A stretch of 64,000 nucleotides of DNA from assembly GCF_008364825.1 (NCBI RefSeq), contig NZ_VTTO01000006.1:372001-436000 (forward strand). Reading direction: 5' to 3'. How positions within the stretch are numbered: the first letter of the stretch is position 1; every line of letters starts with the position of its first letter. Made by a program: the position numbers and the translations under genes. Positions 18,346 to 27,216 of the stretch are shown piece after piece. Below the pieces are notes generated by a model. That model saw only the letters and a program-made list of their open reading frames with translations, did not search any database and was not told the origin of the DNA. This stretch comes from Azospirillum sp. B21 (GTDB lineage Bacteria; Pseudomonadota; Alphaproteobacteria; Azospirillales; Azospirillaceae).

Positions 18346-19605
18346 TCAGTACAGGATCGTCGCCGGCACGTAGGACACGAGCCCCAGCACGACCAGCGCC
18401 ACCAGATAGAAGGGCCACAGCTCGCGCACGATGGCGCCGATGGGCTCGCGGGAGATGGCGGCGGAGATGAACAGGGTGGTGCCGATGGGCGGAGTGAACA
18501 GGCCGATGCTGAGATTGACGGCCATCATGATTCCCAGCTGGATCGGGTCCATGCCGATGGCACCGCCGACCGCGACGAAGGTCGGCCCCAGCAGCAGGAT
18601 CGCCGCCGGCAGGTCGAGGAACATGCCCACCACCAGCATGATCAGGTTCATCGCCAGGATGATCAGCCACGGCTCCTTCAGCACGCTTTCGGCGTAGGAA
18701 GCGACCGCGTTCGGGATGGCTTCGGTGATCAGCACATAGCCGACGAGGTTGGAGGCGGCGATGACCAGCATGACCACGCCCGTGGTCACGACCGTGCCCA
18801 GCAGCGCGGCATAGATGCGCTTCACCGTCAGGTCGCGGTAGATCAGGATGCTGACCAGCAGGGCATAGGCGACGGCGATGACGCTGACCTCGGTCGGCGT
18901 GGCGATGCCGAAGCGCAGCAGCACCAGGATAAAGGCCGGCATCAGCAGCGCCGGCAGCGCCGCGACGGTGGCGGTCCCCAGCGCCCGCAGCCCGCCCTCG
19001 CTCTTCAGCAGGGGGAAGTTGCGCATGCGGCCGCTGACATAGCAGACGATCATCATGCCGCCGGCCAGCATCAGGCCCGGCAGGATGCCGGCGAGGAACA
19101 GCGAGGCGATAGAGGCGTTCGACACCGCGGCATATAGGATCAGCGGGATCGACGGCGGGATCAGCCCGGCGATCACCGACGAGGAGGCGGTGGCCGCTGC
19201 GCCGAAGGCGGCGGGATAGCCCTCGCGCTTCTGCCAGGGGATCAGCATGGAGCCCAGCGCCGACGCCTCGGCCACGGCGGAGCCGGACACGCCGCCGAAG
19301 ATGGTGGAGCCGACGACGGTGACCTGCGCCAGCCCGCCGGGATAGCGCCCGACCAGGGCCGCGGCGAAGCGCACCAGCTTCTGGCCCAGCGTGCCGCTCA
19401 TCATCAGCGCGCCGGACAGGATGAAGAAGGGGATCGCCAGCAGCGGGAAGCTCTGGGTCGGCTGGAACAGCTTGATGACGGAGATGACGGTGGGGACGGA
19501 GCCCATCGTCATCACCGCGGCCCCTGAACTGATGACCAGCGCATAGCCGACGGGGAATGAGAGCAGCAGGAGAAGGGCGAAAAGGGCGACCATCACGACG
19601 GTCAT
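18346..19605 (-). CDS. dctM: TRAP transporter large permease DctM
   Basis: 419 aa integral membrane protein of the DctM/UhpC-like family with about 12 hydrophobic segments; motifs GSAVAEASALGSMLIP, GLIPPSIPLILYA and GLFTPPIGTTLF are typical. Acts with the DctQ and DctP subunits to import an acidic or sugar-like solute using an ion gradient. ATG 19605 is preceded by GGAGGAAG and overlaps the dctQ stop by four bases; a longer frame upstream is the shadow of dctQ. Confidence 0.92.
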   Translation of the reverse strand: MTVVMVALFALLLLLSFPVGYALVISSGAAVMTMGSVPTVISVIKLFQPTQSFPLLAIPFFILSGALMMSGTLGQKLVRFAAALVGRYPGGLAQVTVVGSTIFGGVSGSAVAEASALGSMLIPWQKREGYPAAFGAAATASSSVIAGLIPPSIPLILYAAVSNASIASLFLAGILPGLMLAGGMMIVCYVSGRMRNFPLLKSEGGLRALGTATVAALPALLMPAFILVLLRFGIATPTEVSVIAVAYALLVSILIYRDLTVKRIYAALLGTVVTTGVVMLVIAASNLVGYVLITEAIPNAVASYAESVLKEPWLIILAMNLIMLVVGMFLDLPAAILLLGPTFVAVGGAIGMDPIQLGIMMAVNLSIGLFTPPIGTTLFISAAISREPIGAIVRELWPFYLVALVVLGLVSYVPATILY

Positions 19606-20162
19606 AGCTCTTCCTCCGACACATGGGCGCGGACGGATCGCGGATCCTCGGCGATCAGCAGGCGCAGGAAGGTGGTGACGGCGGTCAGCCCCACCCCGAC
19701 GAATCCCGCGATCAGCGACAGGTAGGCCCAGCGGGCGCTGACGCCTGTCACCGGATAGACCTCGCTGCCGGTGATCTCGATGACGGCGAGGCCGATGTAG
19801 GCGAGATAGAAGAAGGTCGCAGCCACCACCACCTGCATCGCCAGCAGCAGCGACCGCGCCGCCGTACGGGGAAGCATGTCCAGCAGCAGCGTGACCGAGA
19901 TGTGCGCGCCCTTCTGCGCCGCCAGCACCACGCCGCCCATCACCAGCCAGGGAAACAGCAGGTTGGGCAGTTCGGACGGCCAGCCCATCCCCTGGGTGGT
20001 CAGGTAGCGGACCACGACCTCGGCCCCCAGCGACAGGAACAGCACGACCAGCGACAGGATCGACACGGCGGCGGCGGCGACGGAAATCGCGCCGTCTGCC
20101 GCCTGGAGAAGGGTGGCGGGAAGTCCCGCCACCACATGCTCCCGGTCGTGGGACACCGTCAT
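19602..20162 (-). CDS. dctQ: TRAP transporter small permease DctQ
   Basis: 186 aa protein with four hydrophobic helices and a DctQ pattern (GWPSELPNLLFPWLVMGG around residues 60-77; an amphipathic C-terminal end). ATG 20162 forms a TGATG junction with the dctP stop; an upstream start at 20231 would lie inside dctP and is rejected. Confidence 0.88.
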   Translation of the reverse strand: MTVSHDREHVVAGLPATLLQAADGAISVAAAAVSILSLVVLFLSLGAEVVVRYLTTQGMGWPSELPNLLFPWLVMGGVVLAAQKGAHISVTLLLDMLPRTAARSLLLAMQVVVAATFFYLAYIGLAVIEITGSEVYPVTGVSARWAYLSLIAGFVGVGLTAVTTFLRLLIAEDPRSVRAHVSEEEL

Positions 20163-21145
20163 CACGGCGTTGCCCCGGCCGCAGCCTCCTTGCGGACCAG
20201 CGCCACCAGTTCGGGGAATTGCTTCTCCCACTTGTCGTAGACCGACTTGGTCTTGGCGACGAAGGGCGCCGCATCGACCGTGTTGAACTTCACGCCGGCG
20301 TCCTCCATCTTCGACCGCAGTTCCTTGTCGGCCTTGGCGGACATTTCGCGGTTCAGCTTGCCGGCCTCCGCCGCCGCCTCCAGCACCGCCTTCTGGTCGG
20401 CCTTCGACAGGGTGTCGAACACCATCTTGCTGGCCAGCAGCGGGGTCGACTCATACTTGTGGCCGGTCAGCGAGATGTATTTCTGCACCTCGAAGAGCTT
20501 GGAGGAATGGATGTTCATCAACGGGTTCTCCTGCCCGTCGACCACGCCCTGCTGGAGCGCGATGTAGAGCTCGGAGAAGGCCAGCGGCGTCGGGTTGGCG
20601 CCCAGCGCCTTGAAGATGTCCACGGTCATCGGATCCGGCGGGGTGCGGACCTTCACGCCGGCCAGATCCTCCGGCTTGGTGATCGGGCGGACGTTGTTGG
20701 AGACATGACGGATGCCGTTGTCCCACATCGCCAGCAGAACCAGCCCCTTGGTCTTCGACGCATCGTCCAGCTTCTTCGCAACCGGGCCGTCCAGCACCTT
20801 CCAGGCCTGCGGCAGCGACTGGAAGAGGAAGGGCAGGCCCAGCACGGCATAGTCCGGCACGACGCCCGAGGTGGTGCCCTGCGAATTGGCGCTGAAGGCC
20901 AGCGTGCCGAGACGCATGCTGGTCAGCGCCTCGACGTCGTCGCCGTACTGGGCGCTGCCGCCGACCTCGATCTTCACCCGTCCGTCCGTCTTCTGGGCGA
21001 CGAGTTCCGCGAATTTCAGCGAGGCTTCCGCCTTCGGGTTGCCCGGGGCCGCGTTGTGGGCCAGACGCAGGACCTGCTGGGCCCAGGCGGCCGGCGACGC
21101 GACCAGGGCGGTGCCCACCATCAGCGACAAGAGCAGCTTCTTCAT
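20162..21145 (-). CDS. dctP: TRAP transporter substrate-binding protein DctP
   Basis: 327 aa periplasmic protein with a Sec signal peptide (MKKLLLSLMVGTALVASPAAWA, cleavage after AWA). The conserved region GVKVRTPPDPMTVDIFKALG contains the Arg that usually binds the ligand carboxylate, and PLAFSELYIALQQGVVDGQENP is the standard DctP motif. This suggests an acid or sugar-acid ligand. The neighbouring split transketolase, SDR and LtnD-like genes fit uptake of a sugar or sugar acid. Gap of 66 bases to the upstream transketolase gene. Confidence 0.92.
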   Translation of the reverse strand: MKKLLLSLMVGTALVASPAAWAQQVLRLAHNAAPGNPKAEASLKFAELVAQKTDGRVKIEVGGSAQYGDDVEALTSMRLGTLAFSANSQGTTSGVVPDYAVLGLPFLFQSLPQAWKVLDGPVAKKLDDASKTKGLVLLAMWDNGIRHVSNNVRPITKPEDLAGVKVRTPPDPMTVDIFKALGANPTPLAFSELYIALQQGVVDGQENPLMNIHSSKLFEVQKYISLTGHKYESTPLLASKMVFDTLSKADQKAVLEAAAEAGKLNREMSAKADKELRSKMEDAGVKFNTVDAAPFVAKTKSVYDKWEKQFPELVALVRKEAAAGATP

Positions 21146-21211
21146 CGGATTCCTCTCCCTATGGACGTTTGTTGGTTGAGCGGGTGTGATCGGGTCGGAT
21201 GAACGGTCGTC

Positions 21212-22216
21212 CTAGAGCCAGCCCTTGATGCTGGCCGCCATGGCGTCGGTGGAGATGCCGTAGAGGTCGTGCAGGGTCGGCAGGGCGCCGGCCTTCAGAA
21301 ACTCGTCGGGCAGGCCGATCTGGCGGAAGACCGGGGCGACGCCGGCGCGCAGCAGGGTGCCGGCAACCGCCTCGCCCAGCCCGCCGATGACGGTGTGGTT
21401 CTCCGCCACCACCACCATGCGGCCGGTGCGCCCGGCTTCACGCAGGATGGTCTCGGTATCGAGCGGCTTGATGGTGGGGACGTGCAGCACGGCGACGCCG
21501 ACCTTGTCGGCCTCCAGCCGCTGCGCCACCTCCAGCGCCCGCATGGTCATGATGCCGGACGAGATGACCAGCACGTCGGCGCCGTCGCGCAGCAGCTTGG
21601 CCTTGCCGAGTTCGAACTTGTAGTCGTACTCGTCCAGCACCAGCGGGACGTTGCCGCGCAGCAGCCGCATGTAGACCGGGCCGTTATGCGCGGCCATGGC
21701 CGGCACCGCCTGCTCGATCTCGTGGGCGTCGCAAGGGTCGATCACCACCATGTTCGGCATGGCGCGCATCAGCGCCAGATCCTCGGCCGCCTGATGGCTG
21801 GGGCCGTAGCCGGAGGTCAACCCCGGCAGGGCGCAGGCGATCTTGACGTTGCGGTTCTCCTCCGCGATCGTCTGGTGGACGAAGTCGTAGGCCCGGCGCG
21901 AGGCGAAGACGGCGTAGGTGGTGACGAAGGGCATCATGCCCTCATGCGCCATGCCAGACGCCGCCCCCATCAGCAACTGTTCGGCCATCCCCATCTGATA
22001 GAAGCGGTCGGGATAGGCCTGGGCGAAAATGTGCAGGTCGGTGTATTTGGCGAGGTCGGCGGTCATGCCGACGATCTCCGGCCGCTGCTTCGCCAGCTCG
22101 ACCAGCGCATGGCCGAAGGGAGCCGGCCTGGTCCGCTGCCCTTCCGCCGCGATCGAGGCGATCATGGCGGAGGTCTTCAGGCGCGGCTTCGCAGTGGTGT
22201 TCGCAGCGGTGCTCAT
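21212..22216 (-). CDS. Transketolase C-terminal half (separate subunit)
   Basis: 334 aa polypeptide carrying the pyrimidine-binding and C-terminal domains of transketolase. GMAEQLLMGAASGMAHEG includes the conserved Glu that activates thiamine diphosphate. Overlaps the N-terminal half gene by four bases, so both subunits are made together and should assemble into one active site. Separate halves of this kind occur in catabolic transketolases (for example apulose-4-phosphate and sulfosugar enzymes), whereas the housekeeping transketolase is one chain. Confidence 0.88.
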   Translation of the reverse strand: MSTAANTTAKPRLKTSAMIASIAAEGQRTRPAPFGHALVELAKQRPEIVGMTADLAKYTDLHIFAQAYPDRFYQMGMAEQLLMGAASGMAHEGMMPFVTTYAVFASRRAYDFVHQTIAEENRNVKIACALPGLTSGYGPSHQAAEDLALMRAMPNMVVIDPCDAHEIEQAVPAMAAHNGPVYMRLLRGNVPLVLDEYDYKFELGKAKLLRDGADVLVISSGIMTMRALEVAQRLEADKVGVAVLHVPTIKPLDTETILREAGRTGRMVVVAENHTVIGGLGEAVAGTLLRAGVAPVFRQIGLPDEFLKAGALPTLHDLYGISTDAMAASIKGWL

Positions 22217-23088
22217 GCGGTCCTCCCGGCGTCGAGCGCGTCAAGCGCCAGCTGCCATTCGTGCGCGTCGACGCGGATGAAGTGGTTCTTTTCGCGGGCT
22301 TCGAGGAAGGGCACGCCCTTGCCCATCTTGGTGTCGCAGACGATCATCCGCGGCTTGGCCTCGGGGTGCGACTTGGCGGCGTCGAAGGCGGCGACCACCG
22401 CGTCCATGTCGTTGCCGTCCACCCGCTGGACGAACCAGCCGAAGGCCTCCAGCTTGTCCACCAGCGGCTCGAACGCCATCACCTGGGTGGAGGGGCCATC
22501 GGCCTGCTGGTTGTTGACGTCGACGATGGCGATCATGTTGTCGAGCTTGTAATGGGCGGCCGACATGATGGCCTCCCACACCGAACCCTCGTCCAGTTCG
22601 CCGTCGGAGAACAGCGTGTAGACACGGGCAGCGGAGTTCTTGCGCTTCAGCCCCAGCCCGATGCCGACCGCGATGCCGAGGCCGAGGCCGAGCGAGCCGC
22701 CCGACATCTCCATGCCCGGCGTGTAGCTGGCCATGCCCGACATCGGCAGGCGGCTGTCGTCGCTGCCATAGGTCTCCAGCTCTTCCGCCGGGACGATGCC
22801 GGCCTCGATCAAGGCTGCGTAGAGCGCGATGGCGTAATGGCCGTTGGACAGCAGGAAGCGGTCGCGCTCCTCCCAATGCGGGTCCTCGGGCCGGTATTTC
22901 ATGGCGTGGAAATAGGAGACCGCCAGAACGTCGGCGATGTCGAGGGCTTGGCCGATGTAGCCCTGCCCCTGCACCTCGCCCATCAGCAGGGCGTTGCGGC
23001 GGATGCGGTAGGCGCGTTCGGCCAGCGGGACATTGTGCCCCAGCGGGGTGGTGTCGAGTGCGGTGTCCACGGGAGGTGTCTCCAGCAT
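22213..23088 (-). CDS. Transketolase N-terminal half (separate subunit)
   Basis: 291 aa pyrophosphate-binding domain. The thiamine-diphosphate motif reads SDGELDEGSVWEAIMSA ending in VDVNNQQ (first residue Ser instead of Gly of the GDG motif), and SNGHYAIALYAAL (Asn in place of the more usual GHxS-type start) is also visible. Partner of the 21212-22216 product. Seven bases separate it from the SDR stop. Likely removes a two-carbon ketol unit from a ketose phosphate or related ketose. Confidence 0.88.
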   Translation of the reverse strand: MLETPPVDTALDTTPLGHNVPLAERAYRIRRNALLMGEVQGQGYIGQALDIADVLAVSYFHAMKYRPEDPHWEERDRFLLSNGHYAIALYAALIEAGIVPAEELETYGSDDSRLPMSGMASYTPGMEMSGGSLGLGLGIAVGIGLGLKRKNSAARVYTLFSDGELDEGSVWEAIMSAAHYKLDNMIAIVDVNNQQADGPSTQVMAFEPLVDKLEAFGWFVQRVDGNDMDAVVAAFDAAKSHPEAKPRMIVCDTKMGKGVPFLEAREKNHFIRVDAHEWQLALDALDAGRTA

Positions 23089-23095
23089 TTCGGGA

Positions 23096-23845
23096 TCAGT
23101 GGATCAGCATGCCGCCGTTGACGTCGAGCGTGGCGCCGGTGATGTAGGAGGACAGCTCCGACGCCAGGAACAGGCAGGAGCGGGCCACATCCTCGGCATC
23201 GCCCAGGCGGTTCAGCGGGATGCCCTTCAGGATTTCCGCCCGCAGTTCGTCGGTCAGCTTGCCGCCGGTGATGTCGGTCTGGATCAGGCCCGGCGTCACC
23301 GAGTTGACGCGGACATTGTCCGGTCCCAGCTCGCGCGCCATCGCCTTGGCGAGGCCCAGCACGCCGGCCTTGGCCGCGCTGTAGTGCGGGCCGCCGAAGA
23401 TGCCGCCGCCGCGCTGCGCCGAGACGGACGAGATGCAGACGATGGAGCCGGACTTGCGCTCCCGCATGTGGGGGACGACGGCCTGGCTCATGTACAGCGT
23501 GCCGCGCAGGCTGACGTCGGTCACCGCCTCGTAGTTCTTCGGGCCGATGTCCATGAACTTCAGCGGCTGGGTGATGCCGGCGTTGTTGACCAGCACGTCG
23601 ATGCGGCCGAACTCCTCGACCACGCGGTTCGCGGCGGCGAAGCAGGCGTCGCGGTCGGTCACGTCGCAGGCCAGGCCGCGGTGCGCCTCGCCCAGTTCGG
23701 CGGCGGCTTCGGCAGCCTGCCCGGCGTCGAGGTCCAGGATGATCGCGCGCCCGCCATGCAGCGCGAAAAGCCTCGCGGTCGCCCGGCCGATGCCGCGGCG
23801 CGATGCGGCGCCGGTGATCACGCAGACCTTGTTGGACAGCAGCAT
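23096..23845 (-). CDS. Short-chain dehydrogenase/reductase
   Basis: 249 aa classical SDR. Nucleotide motif TGAASRRGIG (variant of TGxxxGIG), NNAG, catalytic Ser in ISSVSAQ and the YSAAK pair, all intact; C-terminal ITGATLDVNGGMLI is typical. First gene of the minus-strand operon, so it probably performs the first oxidation of the imported polyol or sugar. ATG 23845 has GAGGGAG eight bases upstream; the 16-residue longer form from 23893 is less likely. Confidence 0.9.
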   Translation of the reverse strand: MLLSNKVCVITGAASRRGIGRATARLFALHGGRAIILDLDAGQAAEAAAELGEAHRGLACDVTDRDACFAAANRVVEEFGRIDVLVNNAGITQPLKFMDIGPKNYEAVTDVSLRGTLYMSQAVVPHMRERKSGSIVCISSVSAQRGGGIFGGPHYSAAKAGVLGLAKAMARELGPDNVRVNSVTPGLIQTDITGGKLTDELRAEILKGIPLNRLGDAEDVARSCLFLASELSSYITGATLDVNGGMLIH

Positions 23846-23997
23846 GCTCGCTCCCTCTGTCGAAGCAGGCTCCGCCGTGGCGGCAAAAGACATGCCGCGG
23901 GCGGAGCGTCGGTTTCGCTCGGTTGTGGTGATTTCGCTGCGGCCGACCGATGATTCGTTCAGCCGATGATTGAGGTGATCCTATGGTCTTGAGATGA

Positions 23998-24012
23998 ATT
24001 CGACAAACGAAT
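23998..24012. promoter_or_regulatory. LysR-type T-N11-A box in divergent promoter
   Basis: ATTCG-ACAAA-CGAAT is a perfect interrupted palindrome; its inner 13 bases match the T-N11-A consensus for LysR-type regulators. It lies between the divergent SDR and LysR genes, about 40-55 bases before the LysR start, the usual position for autoregulation and activation of the divergent operon. Binding is inferred. Confidence 0.6.
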
Positions 24013-24041
24013 AAGATTGCTCATTGATGAGCTGAATTCAT

Positions 24042-25001
24042 GTGAATGGCGCGATGCGGAAACGGGTCTCGATCAAGGCTTTGCAGGCGTTCGAGGCCGC
24101 TGCGCGGCTGGGTTCCTTCGCGACTGCGGCGGAGGATCTCGGGCTGACGCCGTCGGCGATCAGCCATCAGGTGAAAATCCTGGAGGAACAGCTTGGCTTG
24201 CCGCTGTTTCATCGGGTGCACCGTTCGGTCGCGCTGACCGATGCCGGGCGCGGCTTCGCCACCGAGATCGTCGGCGCCTTCGCCCGGATGGAGACCGCCA
24301 TCCGCAACGTCACCACGTCCAACAGCGGCACCGAGATCCTCACCGTCCGCTCGATGCCCAGCTTCGCCACCCAATGGCTGATGCCGCGGCTGAACCGGGT
24401 GAAGGCGCTGCATCCCGCCATCGACATCCGGCTGCAGGCCTCGGTCTCGCCCATCGACCTGACGACGGGCGCGGTGGACGTCGACATCCGCTACAACCCC
24501 GGCCCGCCGCCGGCCGGCTGCGTGCTGGAGCAGTTCCCGGACGACGTCATCGTGCCGATGTGCTCGCCTGCGCTGGCGAACGGGCTGGTTCCGATCCGCG
24601 AGCCGAAGGATCTCAGCCGCCACATCCTGATCCATTCGGAGATCAACATCGTCGGCTGGCGCGACTGGGCGCGCAAACATCGCGGCGTGCAGTTGGACAT
24701 GGACCGCGGCCTGCGTTTCGACCGCTCCTTCATGGCGATCAGCGCGGCGGCGGACGGGATGGGGGTGTGCCTGGACAGCCTGCTGCTCGCCCGGCAGGAA
24801 CTTCAGTCCGGCCGGCTGGTCGTCCCCTTCCCCACCCGCGGCCTGCGGGCGCAGGGGCATGGCTTCGTCACACTGAAATCGACCGCCGACCTGCCGAAGA
24901 TCCGGCTGTTCCGCCAATGGCTGTTCGGCGAACTGGACGCCGGCTGCCAGTGGGAGGAGCAGTATCTCGCCTCGCTCGGAACGCCCGCCGCCGGGGACTG
25001 A
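24042..25001 (+). CDS. LysR-family transcriptional regulator (GcvA-like)
   Basis: About 315-319 aa. The N-terminal winged helix contains ALQAFEAAARLGSFATAAEDLGLTPSAISHQVKILEEQLG-type features (shown here in two parts: ALQAFEAAARLG and SAISHQVKILEEQLG), followed by a type 2 periplasmic-binding effector domain. The start is uncertain: GTG 24042 or ATG 24054, neither with a strong ribosome-binding site. Divergent from the SDR-transketolase-TRAP operon and therefore its probable regulator. The helix-turn-helix with SHQV belongs to the GcvA subgroup. Confidence 0.9.
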   Translation: MNGAMRKRVSIKALQAFEAAARLGSFATAAEDLGLTPSAISHQVKILEEQLGLPLFHRVHRSVALTDAGRGFATEIVGAFARMETAIRNVTTSNSGTEILTVRSMPSFATQWLMPRLNRVKALHPAIDIRLQASVSPIDLTTGAVDVDIRYNPGPPPAGCVLEQFPDDVIVPMCSPALANGLVPIREPKDLSRHILIHSEINIVGWRDWARKHRGVQLDMDRGLRFDRSFMAISAAADGMGVCLDSLLLARQELQSGRLVVPFPTRGLRAQGHGFVTLKSTADLPKIRLFRQWLFGELDAGCQWEEQYLASLGTPAAGD

Positions 25002-25011
25002 CCGCGGACGG

Positions 25012-27213
25012 CTAGCCGATCGGCGGCATGCGGTCGATCAGCTTGTCCAGCGTGACGGGATAATCGCGCACACGCACGCCGGTGGCGTTGTAGACGGCGT
25101 TGGCGATGGCGGCGCCCACACCGCACAGCCCCAACTCGCCGACCCCCTTCGCCTTCATCGGCGACGACATCGGATCGGTCTCGTCCAGGAAGATCACCTC
25201 CTGGTGCGGGATGTCGGCATGGACCGGCACCTCGTAGGACGCAAGGTCGTGGTTGACGAAGAAGCCGCCGCGGGTGTCCACCGCCAGTTCCTCCATCAGC
25301 GCCGCGCCCACCCCCATGGTCATGGCGCCGATCACCTGGCTGCGCGCCGACAGCGGGTTCAGGATGCGGCCGGCCGCGCAGACGGCCAGCATGCGCCGGA
25401 CACGGATTTCCGCGGTCGCGGCATCGACGCCGACCTCGACGAAATGCGCGCCGAAGGTCGATTGCTGGGCCTTCTTGTCGAGGTCGCCATACTCGATGCC
25501 GTCCTCCGCCGTCAGCTCGCCGTCGCCGGCCGCCTGCGCCAGCGGCACGCGGCGGTTGCCCGAGCCCACCTGCCCGTCGGCGAACTGCGCGTCGGCGGAG
25601 TTGAAGCCCAGCTTCTGCGCCACCGCCTCGCGCAGCTTCACGCAGGCGGCATAGACGCCGGCGGTGGAGTTGTTGGCGCCCCACTGCCCGCCCGACCCGG
25701 CCGATGCCGGAAAGCTGGAATCGCCGAGCCGCACCACCACCCGGTCCAGCCCGACGCCCATCATTTCCGCCGCCGTCTGGGCGATGATGGTGTAACTGCC
25801 GGTGCCGATGTCGGTCATGTCAGTTTCGACCGTCACCACGCCGCGCTTGTCCAGCCGCACCCGCGCCGCCGACTTGGTCAACAGGTTGTTGCGGAAGGCT
25901 GCGGCCATGCCGATGCCGACCAGCCAGCGCCCCTCGCGCATCCGCGCCGGCTCGGCGCTGCGCTTGCTCCAGCCGAAGCGCTCGGCCCCGGTGCGCAGGC
26001 ATTGCACCAGCTGGCGCTGGGAGAAGGGCCGCTCCGGCTTTTCCGGGTCGACCTGGGTGTCGTTGAGGATGCGGAACTCGACGGGATCGATCTTCAGCCG
26101 TTCGGCCATCTCGTCCATGGCGATTTCCAGCACCATCAGGCCCGGCGCCTCGCCGGGCGCCCGCATGGCGTTGCCTTCCGGCAGGTCGAGATGGGCGAGC
26201 CGCGTCCCGCTCAGCCGGTTCGCCCCGGCATAGAGCAGGCGCGTCTGGTCGGTCGCCGTCTCCGGCTTGCCGTCGGGCAGGTTGCCGGACCAGCTTTCAT
26301 GCGCGATGGCGGTGATCCTGCCGTCCGCGGTTGCACCGATGCGGACACGCTGGATCGTCGCCGGACGGTGGGTGGTGTTGTTCGCCATCATCGGCCGCGG
26401 CAGCGCCACCTTGACCGGCCGCCCCGCCGCCCGCGCGCCCAGCGCCGCCAGCAACGTGTCGGCACGCAGGAACAGCTTGCCGCCGAAACCGCCGCCGACG
26501 AAGGGAGAGATCACGCGGACCTTCTCCTTCGGCATCTTCAGCGTCTCGGCCAGATCGGTCGCCGCCCAGTCGATCATCTGGTTGGAGGTCCACACCGTCA
26601 GCCGGTCGCCCTGCCAGGCGGCGATGCTGGCATGGGGTTCCATCATCGCATGGGTCTCGTCGGGCGTGCTGTAGGTCTCGTCCAGCTTGACCGGCGCGGC
26701 GGCAAAGGCGGCGGCGAAGTCGCCGACGACGGAGTCCTCCTTCTTGTGCTCGGCCGAATCGCCCATGGCGTCCTTGGCGCGGGCGAGATCGAAGGCGCCG
26801 TCGGTCTTCCGGTACTCGACACGGACGAGATTTGCCGCGGCGCGCGCCTGCTCGAAACTCTCGGCGACGACCAGCGCCACCGCCTGATGGTAATGGGCGA
26901 TCTCCGGCCCCCCCAGAAGCGGGGCGGCATTGCGCTTGCCCTTGCCGAGCTTGCCCGCGGTCTCATGGGTGACGACGGCCAGCACGCCCGGCACGGCCTT
27001 CGCCTCCGCCACCGACAGGGAGGCGATGCGGCCCTTGGCGATTCCGGCGCCGACGACATAGCCATAGACCTGATCCGGCACCACGTCGTGGCGCTCATAG
27101 GCATAGGGTGCGGTTCCCGTGGTCTTCAGCGGCCCGTCGATGCGGCTGGTCGGCTTGCCGATGACTTTCAGCTGGTCGATGGGGTTGGTGGTGGCGGGGG
27201 TGTCGAACTTCAT
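25012..27213 (-). CDS. paoC: PaoC-like molybdopterin subunit of aldehyde oxidoreductase
   Basis: 733 aa xanthine-oxidase-family catalytic subunit (YagR/PaoC class). Binds the molybdenum cofactor; visible motifs are GGGFGGK (about residue 240), VAFRN-type region and the active-site Glu in KGVGELGLCGVG near the C-terminus. Third gene of a paoABC-like operon. Converts aldehydes, possibly aromatic ones, to acids. No PaoD-type maturation gene is seen next to it. Eleven bases from the convergent LysR gene. Confidence 0.9.
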   Translation of the reverse strand: MKFDTPATTNPIDQLKVIGKPTSRIDGPLKTTGTAPYAYERHDVVPDQVYGYVVGAGIAKGRIASLSVAEAKAVPGVLAVVTHETAGKLGKGKRNAAPLLGGPEIAHYHQAVALVVAESFEQARAAANLVRVEYRKTDGAFDLARAKDAMGDSAEHKKEDSVVGDFAAAFAAAPVKLDETYSTPDETHAMMEPHASIAAWQGDRLTVWTSNQMIDWAATDLAETLKMPKEKVRVISPFVGGGFGGKLFLRADTLLAALGARAAGRPVKVALPRPMMANNTTHRPATIQRVRIGATADGRITAIAHESWSGNLPDGKPETATDQTRLLYAGANRLSGTRLAHLDLPEGNAMRAPGEAPGLMVLEIAMDEMAERLKIDPVEFRILNDTQVDPEKPERPFSQRQLVQCLRTGAERFGWSKRSAEPARMREGRWLVGIGMAAAFRNNLLTKSAARVRLDKRGVVTVETDMTDIGTGSYTIIAQTAAEMMGVGLDRVVVRLGDSSFPASAGSGGQWGANNSTAGVYAACVKLREAVAQKLGFNSADAQFADGQVGSGNRRVPLAQAAGDGELTAEDGIEYGDLDKKAQQSTFGAHFVEVGVDAATAEIRVRRMLAVCAAGRILNPLSARSQVIGAMTMGVGAALMEELAVDTRGGFFVNHDLASYEVPVHADIPHQEVIFLDETDPMSSPMKAKGVGELGLCGVGAAIANAVYNATGVRVRDYPVTLDKLIDRMPPIG

Positions 27214-27216
27214 GGC

